A stretch of 64,000 nt of DNA from Bacillota bacterium (lineage in GTDB: Bacteria > Bacillota > UBA4882 > UBA10575): positions 1-64,000 of the forward strand of contig JAAYHQ010000030.1 in NCBI GenBank assembly GCA_012727425.1, in the 5' to 3' direction. The translations under genes and the position numbers were made by a program. This document shows positions 57,641 through 64,000 of the stretch, in pieces. Position 1 is the stretch's first letter; each line of letters starts with the position of its first letter. The notes under the pieces are model-generated. The model did not search any database. It was not told where the DNA came from and saw only the letters and a program-made list of their open reading frames with translations.

Positions 57641-58477
57641 TTAAAAATTAACCTCACCCAGGGGGACCTCAAAGGGTTCCCCTTCCGCCAACTGGATAAC
57701 CAAGGTCTCCTTCAACATATTGATCTGGACAACCACCGCTTCTTGTCCTTGGTATTCCACCTTGCTGCCCACCGTGGGAAGCACTTGACTGCTCTCCCGG
57801 TAAGTTTCCGATTCAAACTTGAGACAACACATTAAGCGACCGCAGATCCCCGAGATCTTTGTCGGATTCAACGACAGATTCTGCTCCTTGGCCATTTTGA
57901 TCGAGACCGGATCAAACTCCCCTAAAAAGGTAGCACAACAGAGCGCACGACCACAGGGTCCCAGCCCGCCAAGCATTTTGGCTTCGTCCCGGACCCCGAT
58001 CTGGCGGAGTTCAATCCGGGTCCGGAACACCGCGGCCAGATCCTTGACCAGTTCACGAAAGTCAACCCGTCCGTCCGCCGTAAAGTAAAAAATGACTTTG
58101 CACCGGTCAAAGGTGTATTCCACATCAATCAGCTTCATCTCAAGCCCGTGCTGTTTAATCTTCTCCAGACAGATCCGGAAGGCATGGGCTTCCTTTTCCT
58201 TGTTCTCAAGGTACTGGGCCCGGTCCTTCGCGCTGGCCGCCCGGATGACTTTTTTTAACGGAGGAGTAATCTCGCTGGCCGGAACCTCCTTCGGTCCGAT
58301 CTTGACCGTGCCGTACTCCAAACCCCGGGCCGTTTCCACAATCACTTCCTGGTCGACCTGCAAATCCAGGTTGTCCGGGTCAAAATAGTAGATTTTGCCG
58401 GCCCGTTTAAACCGGACCCCGACTACTTTATATGATTCCGCCGGAGCACCCTCCGGGGTGTTTTTGGCCTCTTCCAT
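57641..58477 (-). CDS. ricT: PSP1-domain protein RicT (YaaT)
   Basis: VVGVRFKRAGKIYYFDP, YFTADGRVDFRELVKDLA, GLGPCGRALCCATFLGEFDPVSIKMAKEQNLSLNPTKISGICGRLMCCLKFE. Confidence 0.95.
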   Translation of the reverse strand: MEEAKNTPEGAPAESYKVVGVRFKRAGKIYYFDPDNLDLQVDQEVIVETARGLEYGTVKIGPKEVPASEITPPLKKVIRAASAKDRAQYLENKEKEAHAFRICLEKIKQHGLEMKLIDVEYTFDRCKVIFYFTADGRVDFRELVKDLAAVFRTRIELRQIGVRDEAKMLGGLGPCGRALCCATFLGEFDPVSIKMAKEQNLSLNPTKISGICGRLMCCLKFESETYRESSQVLPTVGSKVEYQGQEAVVVQINMLKETLVIQLAEGEPFEVPLGEVNF

Positions 58478-58513
58478 TTTTCGACCTCCTTTCGGCTTCG
58501 CCGCGCAACACCT

Positions 58514-59326
58514 CTAGGACCGCGGACCTGCTCCCAACTCGGTATAGAGGGTTAGAAAAAGATCCTCCAGTAACAAACGGAGGTTAAGGTTGGCCGCCGT
58601 ATACGCCCGCGCTTGCTGAACCGCCGCGTTCGCCCGGACCAAACCGGCGGTCGCCTTCCCCGCATCGGCCGCAGCCAACAAAGCGGCCCGCAAGTACGCC
58701 TGGAGCCCTTGCAAATACAGATCCACCTGGTTCCGGTCGGTACTGCTTAACTCTTCGGCCCGGCGCAAGAGAGCGCCCAGATCGGACAGGGGGAGTTCAT
58801 CCCCGCAATCACCGGCCGAACCGTCCTCCCACCCAATACCGCCCAACTGCACCCGTTGCATCCGGGAACGGATGGTGGGCAAAATGCCCCGTTCATCCTC
58901 GGCCAGCGCCAGAAAATAAACAGCGGGTGGCGGTTCCTCCAGGGTTTTTAAGAACGCATTCGCCGCCACCTCGGTCAGGACTTCAAATTTCCGAAAGTAA
59001 TAAACTTTACTGGCCGAAAGGTAAGGGTTAAGGACGGCGTCATAGCAAAGCTGCCGCACCTCTTCCAGCCTTATTTTTCCCCCCTCGGGGGCCAGCACAC
59101 AAAAATCGGGGTGACTGCCTTGGTCCATGAGCTGGCAGGCGCGACACCGGCCACAAGGTTTATCCCGTTCCGCCAGGCAAAGCAAAGTTTGGGCGAGACG
59201 CCGGATCCCCGCTTCGTTTTCTGGGCTGATTGGTCCCAAAAACAGATAGGCATGGCCGGCCTTCCCGCTGGCAAAAAGCCTTTGTAGTTCGGCAAAACGC
59301 TTGTTGGCTAGTTTTTCGGTCACCAT
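58514..59326 (-). CDS. holB: DNA polymerase III delta' subunit
   Basis: GHAYLFLGPISPEN, CGRCRACQLMDQGSHPDF, FEVLTEVAANAFLKTLEEPP. Confidence 0.9.
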   Translation of the reverse strand: MVTEKLANKRFAELQRLFASGKAGHAYLFLGPISPENEAGIRRLAQTLLCLAERDKPCGRCRACQLMDQGSHPDFCVLAPEGGKIRLEEVRQLCYDAVLNPYLSASKVYYFRKFEVLTEVAANAFLKTLEEPPPAVYFLALAEDERGILPTIRSRMQRVQLGGIGWEDGSAGDCGDELPLSDLGALLRRAEELSSTDRNQVDLYLQGLQAYLRAALLAAADAGKATAGLVRANAAVQQARAYTAANLNLRLLLEDLFLTLYTELGAGPRS

Positions 59327-59335
59327 GATGCTCCT

Positions 59336-59779
59336 TTAGTAGTATAAATCAATCAATAAACCGCGGATCTCGTCGATCTTCGCCAGCAACGCGATGGTGT
59401 CAGCGTTTTTCGTCAAAACTTCGGTCGTCAACTCTTCCAGCGTTTGGTTAATCTTCTGCACTACACAGAACACCCGGCGGTTGCCCCGCCGGTCCCAGCG
59501 GCTCTCTTCTTTCATTTCGTAGCTGCCGCCGATGGCCTTTTTCAAAAAGTCGCGTACCGCCGCCCGGTAGGAACGGAGCGTCGCCATGCTCGGTTCGTTT
59601 AGCAGTCGCTTCCCGGTTTCATCAACCCGGCTCAAAAGCTGATCCCAGTCGGCCGCCTCTTGCTCCCCGGCGGTCCTCAGGATCTGCTTAAACGCCCCTT
59701 TACCCACGTGCTCCGGGGTTAATTCGCCCCGCTCGGCCAAGGGAGGAGACGATTCGGCCCCAACACCTTTAATCCGCAT
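59336..59779 (-). CDS. YaaR/DUF327 family protein
   Basis: GKRLLNEPSMATLRSYRAAVRDFLKKAIGGSYEMKEE; between holB and darA as in Bacillus. Confidence 0.88.
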   Translation of the reverse strand: MRIKGVGAESSPPLAERGELTPEHVGKGAFKQILRTAGEQEAADWDQLLSRVDETGKRLLNEPSMATLRSYRAAVRDFLKKAIGGSYEMKEESRWDRRGNRRVFCVVQKINQTLEELTTEVLTKNADTIALLAKIDEIRGLLIDLYY

Positions 59780-59791
59780 TCCTCTTCACTC

Positions 59792-60121
59792 CTAAACTTT
59801 CTCAAAAGACTCTACTTTCAGGGTGAAGACGGTCGCCCCCCCGACCTCTACTTCCACCGGGGTTGGAATAAAGGTGTTCAAGGCCTGGTCCATCGCCGCC
59901 ATCGGGCTGACCAACCCTTTCCTGGTCCGGCACTCCTCGCGAATAATCGCTTTGACCTCCTCGGCCTGTTCTTCCTGGACCCCTATTAATAATGTAGTAT
60001 TCCCTTGCCGCAGGAAGCCGCCGGTACTAGCCAGTTTGGTCGCCCGGTGTCCCTTTTCCAGCAAAGCAGTGAGCAGACGATTAACATCCTGATCCTGAAC
60101 CACAGCGATCAGTAGTAACAT
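59792..60121 (-). CDS. darA: Cyclic-di-AMP receptor DarA/PstA (YaaQ)
   Basis: LLIAVVQDQDVNRLLTALLEKGHRATKLASTGGFLRQGNTTLLIGVQEEQAEEVKAII. Confidence 0.93.
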   Translation of the reverse strand: MLLLIAVVQDQDVNRLLTALLEKGHRATKLASTGGFLRQGNTTLLIGVQEEQAEEVKAIIREECRTRKGLVSPMAAMDQALNTFIPTPVEVEVGGATVFTLKVESFEKV

Positions 60122-60808
60122 CTATTCTCCTCCTTTCGCGTCATTGCCAACCGGAACCACGGGGAATCTCGCCAAAAACCGCGCCCAAATTTGCTGGTGC
60201 AGTTCTTCCTTTGTCTGGCCGGCACTGCTGAGCAGACAGAACCTTTCGGCCTCGGCAGCCGCCAACCGTAAATAACCCCGACGAACCTCTTCTTGGAAAG
60301 CGCGGCCCTTCGCTTCGATCCGGTCCGTTCCTTTGCTGCGGTTCCGTTCCTGTACCCGGTGCCAGCCCTCCTCCGGCTTGAGGTCAAGCAAAAAAGTGAG
60401 GTCGGGAACCAAGCCGCCCGTGGCAAAGGTATTGATCTGGCGAATCAGCTCCAGATCGTTTCCGGAGGCAAAACCTTGGTAGGCCAGGGTGGAATCGATA
60501 AACCGCTCACAGATGACTACCGCGCCCCGGGCCAGCCCCGGCCCGATCACTTTGCGCACGTGTTGCGCCCGCGCCGCCGCGTAAAGAAGAACCTCGGTCT
60601 CCGGCACCAGATCCTCCTGGGCGAAAAGGAGTAGATCACGGATCTTCTCAGCAAGCACCGTTCCCCCCGGCTCCCGGGTGATCAGGGTCGGGACCCCCTC
60701 CGCCGTCAGGCGGGCCGCAAGCAGTTGCGCCTGCGTCGATTTCCCGGACCCATCGATCCCTTCAAAAGTTATAAAAATACCCTGTCGCTTTCTACTGTCC
60801 TGTTTCAT
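60122..60808 (-). CDS. tmk: Thymidylate kinase
   Basis: GIFITFEGIDGSGKSTQAQLLA, TREPGGTVLAEKIRDLLL; start placed at MKQDSRK. Confidence 0.96.
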   Translation of the reverse strand: MKQDSRKRQGIFITFEGIDGSGKSTQAQLLAARLTAEGVPTLITREPGGTVLAEKIRDLLLFAQEDLVPETEVLLYAAARAQHVRKVIGPGLARGAVVICERFIDSTLAYQGFASGNDLELIRQINTFATGGLVPDLTFLLDLKPEEGWHRVQERNRSKGTDRIEAKGRAFQEEVRRGYLRLAAAEAERFCLLSSAGQTKEELHQQIWARFLARFPVVPVGNDAKGGE

Positions 60809-60951
60809 GCCAACTCCTTCATCGGTTCCAAGCTGATTGGGTCTTCCCGTCCACGGGCCGTCTCCCAATCCTTTTTCGACATCAAAGGTCCTGCTTCCTT
60901 TTTTCCGGCCGGCGCGATTAAAAAAACCTGGTTCTTCCGAAACCAGGTCGC

Positions 60952-61137
60952 TTACCTTCCTTTCAACCAATCGTGCCAGAGAGTACGGAAAGCCGCAAGC
61001 CACTGGGGATAATCTTCATCCTTCACCGTCACCCGGGCCAGCCTTCCTTCACAGGCCGGGCAGATCACCGCCCCGTGGATCCGCAATCCCCGCTCGGTTA
61101 ATTGACCACAAAAAGAACAGGAAACCTTCTCGTCCAT
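60952..61137 (-). CDS. csfB: Sigma-G inhibitor Gin (CsfB)
   Basis: MDEKVSCSFCGQLTERGLRIHGAVICPACEGRL; upstream of tmk as in Bacillus. Confidence 0.8.
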   Translation of the reverse strand: MDEKVSCSFCGQLTERGLRIHGAVICPACEGRLARVTVKDEDYPQWLAAFRTLWHDWLKGR

Positions 61138-61200
61138 CTGCGCCAACACCTCACCGGGATAATAATATTCCCGGGACCGCTAATCTGTGCCTTTGGTTGT

Positions 61201-61461
61201 TTATAACCAGGTCTTCAAAAAACATAAGGAAATTAAACCGGGAAGGCCCAAAAAACCACAGTATAAAATGGTATAAATATTCAACGGCAAGTAGTATCCG
61301 GTAAACTGGGTCAAAAGGTTAAAGCCAAAAAGAAGGAGAAAACCGCTTCCGCCTTTAAACATAAGCTCCAGACCGAACTGGAGCGGCGAAGCAAGGTACT
61401 TCCCCCCAAACGCAACCAGCAGTAAAAGCAGAAAATATACCAGTAGGACTTCGAAGGACAC
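61201..61461 (-). CDS. bofA: Pro-sigma-K processing inhibitor BofA family protein
   Basis: FGLELMFKGGSGFLLLFGFNLLTQFTGYYLPLNIYTILYCGFLGLPGLISL. Confidence 0.85.
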   Translation of the reverse strand: MSFEVLLVYFLLLLLVAFGGKYLASPLQFGLELMFKGGSGFLLLFGFNLLTQFTGYYLPLNIYTILYCGFLGLPGLISLCFLKTWL

Positions 61462-61773
61462 TCAAACCTCCTCCCCCAAAGGGAACAATCCTTTCCCCTC
61501 CACCAAAAGTTTCTCTTGGAAATACCGCTCCTCCCGGGCTTTTTTCAGCAAGTAAACATAGCGTTTCTCGGCGGCACCCAAAGCATAAATGGCGTGGTCA
61601 ATCAGTTCGGGGTCGGTGACGTTGTTAAAATAAGCCCGTGCTTCCTGCCAGTCTTTCCTTGCTTCCTCGACCAACCGCCAATACCTTTCTTCCGCCTGTT
61701 TCTTTTGGGCTCCTTCCACCTTCAAGATCTGGTTCAAGAGACTGTTCAAAAAATCCTTCTTCTCGACAAACAT
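61462..61773 (-). CDS. DUF2508 (YaaL-like) protein
   Basis: ARKDWQEARAYFNNVTDPELIDHAIYALGAAEKRYVYLLKKARE; next to bofA. Confidence 0.85.
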   Translation of the reverse strand: MFVEKKDFLNSLLNQILKVEGAQKKQAEERYWRLVEEARKDWQEARAYFNNVTDPELIDHAIYALGAAEKRYVYLLKKAREERYFQEKLLVEGKGLFPLGEEV

Positions 61774-61850
61774 GGTGTTCCCTCCCCGTTTCTTCCTTTA
61801 TTATGCAGCGGGGAGGGGTAAACTATACCCAAATTCAGGTTATCCTGTGA

Positions 61851-62825
61851 TTATTTCTCATCCAGCGGTGGTTCTCCGCCGTCGCCAATCCCCATTCCTT
61901 TCAGCCAAAAACCGATAATCACCATCCGGCGCTTGAGGAGCACCGCAAGGAACAGAACCAACGCAGCCGCGCCCAAATAACCCCAGGGGACGCCTTTACC
62001 CATGTTGACCGGGTAAAGCACCGGAATCCCGTCTTTTCCCGGCTGCAACTGTCTTTCCTGGGCATATTTCCCCCTGGCCGGTGCCAACAAGTCAAGCACG
62101 CGGGGTGCTTCGTCCATCGTGGCTCCTCCAAAGTGCCAGTCGCCGGGTTCGGTGCGGATCTCCCGGAGAAAGCCGGGACCAAAACCATCATAAGCACCGA
62201 CCAGCACATAGTAGCGCCAACTTTTCTGAGGGCGCCCCACCACCGCCATCGGTGCCGTCAGGCGGATTATGTTCTGGTCCGGCAGATAAACGGCGTCCAA
62301 GTCGGTGGCGGTCAAAGTTTGATCGGCGGTTAAGTAGACCAGGCGACTGCTTTCCCAGCCCACGCCCACCAGACAAAATTCCCAGCCGTACCGCGAGGCC
62401 AGCTTTACCCCAAAGGCTTCACTGACCGGGGTGGTCTTCCCCCCGGGCTTTGTATCGATATAAATATGGATCACCGGATGGATAAAACCCTCCGGCGCAT
62501 TCCAGGGGTTGGTTACCTGTTTGATCTGGAGATCAAAGAATAAGTGTTCCCCGTCGCCGGCAACGCGGAACGACAGCAGATCATAAAGGCCTTCGTAAGG
62601 CCGGAACGCCAGATTCCGGGGGTAAACATAACTGCCCGGCCCGTAGTCGTCGCCTTCCGGATCAACCGCTGTAAAATATACTTCCACCGGCCGCGGTACA
62701 CCGGATGCGGTGTGAACCTCCCCCGGCGCCCAGCTCAGAAAAACCCCAAGCAGAAGGAGGAGATACTTCATCTTCTTCATCGCTTTCCCCATTACCCTCA
62801 CCATCCTTACCCCCAAATTATGCAT
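61851..62825 (-). CDS. Secreted glucodextranase/DOMON-like domain protein with C-terminal TM
   Basis: Signal peptide; DPEGDDYGPGSYVYP, DLLSFRVAGDGEHLFFDLQIKQVTNPWNAPEGFIHPVIHIYIDT; C-terminal LGAAALVLFLAVLLKRRM. Confidence 0.75.
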   Translation of the reverse strand: MHNLGVRMVRVMGKAMKKMKYLLLLLGVFLSWAPGEVHTASGVPRPVEVYFTAVDPEGDDYGPGSYVYPRNLAFRPYEGLYDLLSFRVAGDGEHLFFDLQIKQVTNPWNAPEGFIHPVIHIYIDTKPGGKTTPVSEAFGVKLASRYGWEFCLVGVGWESSRLVYLTADQTLTATDLDAVYLPDQNIIRLTAPMAVVGRPQKSWRYYVLVGAYDGFGPGFLREIRTEPGDWHFGGATMDEAPRVLDLLAPARGKYAQERQLQPGKDGIPVLYPVNMGKGVPWGYLGAAALVLFLAVLLKRRMVIIGFWLKGMGIGDGGEPPLDEK

Positions 62826-62952
62826 GGCCCCGGTAAACTATTCCACTTTTACCACCGCCCGTCCGCTTTACGGGGGTTGATGGTTTAATAAATTCCTTTC
62901 CTTGGCACACTATGATTGTTATGCCGCGACCGTCGAAAAAGGAGGGTCCAAA

Positions 62953-64000
62953 ATGGAGGCAAAGGTCAAACCAACCATCGGGGTTTTGGCGACCGTCCCT
63001 TTCATTATGGTTTTGGGTAATTCAATGCTCATTCCAGTGCTTCCTGCCATCCAAAAGGCTTTGGACGGCTCTCTTCTCCAAGTCGGTTTGTTAATTACCG
63101 CCTTCTCGGTTCCGGCCGGACTGACGATCCCCTTCGCCGGCATGCTCTCCGACCACACCGGACGGAAAACAGTCATGGTTCCCGCCCTCATCGTCTACGG
63201 TACTGGCGGGCTGCTGGCCGGAGTCGCTGCCTTGCTCTTTAAAGAAAACGCCTATCCTTATATTTTAGGCGCCCGGATCATCCAGGGGATTGGTGCCGGG
63301 GGCACCTACCAACTGGCCATGGCCCTGGCGGGCGATCTGATCCAGGATAACGAACGGGCCCAAGTTCTAGGCCTCCTGGAAGCCGCCAATGGTTTGGGCA
63401 AGGTCATCAGTCCGCTGGCGGGAGCCGCCCTTGGTTTAATCGCGTGGTACATACCATTCTTTGTCTACGGGATCCTGGCCTTACCCATCGCCCTGGCCAT
63501 CTTGTTCATCGCCCAGGAAGGAAAAGCGAAGCAAAAAGGCCAGCCCCTCACCGCCTATTTCATCAATCTCCTCCGGATCCTCAAGGAAAAAGGGGTGAAT
63601 TTGGGGATGGCCTTCCTCTGCGGCTTGATCGTTCTCTTTTCCTTATTCGGACTGTTAAGTTTTTTCTCCGATTTGCTTGAAACAACATTTCACCTGCGCA
63701 TCTTTCAACGGGGCTTAATCATCGCCGTTCCGGTTCTGGCCATGGCGATCACCTCCTACCTCTTCGGAATTGTCCTTAAACAGCAGATGGTTCAGATTAT
63801 GAAAGGGACCATCATCGGCGGTCTTTCCCTCGTAACGTTGGGTCTGTTCCTCTTTCCGCTGGGCGACAGTGTAGTCAGTAAAACGATCTTTGCCACCCTG
63901 ATTGGCACCGGCACCGGAATGGCCCTACCCGCCCTCAATACCCTGATTACTTCTTCCGCCCCCACCAGTGAACGGGGGTTGGTCACCTGCCTGTACGGAA
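62953..64000 (+). CDS. MFS transporter (truncated by the window end)
   Basis: AAGGAGG then ATG; AGMLSDHTGRKTVMVPALIVYG motif A; open to the window end, hence absent from the ORF track. Confidence 0.88.
   Translation, partial: MEAKVKPTIGVLATVPFIMVLGNSMLIPVLPAIQKALDGSLLQVGLLITAFSVPAGLTIPFAGMLSDHTGRKTVMVPALIVYGTGGLLAGVAALLFKENAYPYILGARIIQGIGAGGTYQLAMALAGDLIQDNERAQVLGLLEAANGLGKVISPLAGAALGLIAWYIPFFVYGILALPIALAILFIAQEGKAKQKGQPLTAYFINLLRILKEKGVNLGMAFLCGLIVLFSLFGLLSFFSDLLETTFHLRIFQRGLIIAVPVLAMAITSYLFGIVLKQQMVQIMKGTIIGGLSLVTLGLFLFPLGDSVVSKTIFATLIGTGTGMALPALNTLITSSAPTSERGLVTCLYG

Noticed and set aside
1-64000. CRISPR arrays, transposons, restriction-modification or other defence loci
   Set aside because: No regularly spaced repeats, transposase, integrase, methyltransferase or nuclease cassettes were seen on either strand.

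Overview
The window is chromosomal DNA from a spore-forming, probably anaerobic Firmicute (Clostridia-like). It is densely packed, mostly minus-strand housekeeping DNA. Supporting markers are GerA-type germination genes, Gpr, BofA, Gin/CsfB, RicT/YaaT, a sporulation-type LonC, FapR, NrdD/NrdR, BirA/BioY and CoaB/CoaX. No CRISPR array, prophage, transposase or recognisable defence island is visible. One tRNA (Thr-TGT) is present. I found no clearly new multi-gene system. The most interesting signals are non-coding: (1) a structured, terminator-ended minus-strand RNA of about 205 nt with its own promoter, upstream of a BaiN-like flavoprotein gene (26195-26434); (2) a 5' leader with mutually exclusive antiterminator and terminator stems in front of a NitT/TauT-type ABC transporter (15861-16034); (3) a structured leader of about 205 nt before a coaB-coaX-ECF cluster (18546-18786); (4) a promoter-RBS-28 aa ORF-terminator unit (13796-13983). 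Regulatory sites that fit known biology are a BirA box, tandem NrdR boxes, an rpsF (S6:S18) leader, a ROK-type operator and a candidate FapR operator. All calls come from reading the sequence and the supplied ORF track; no searches were run.
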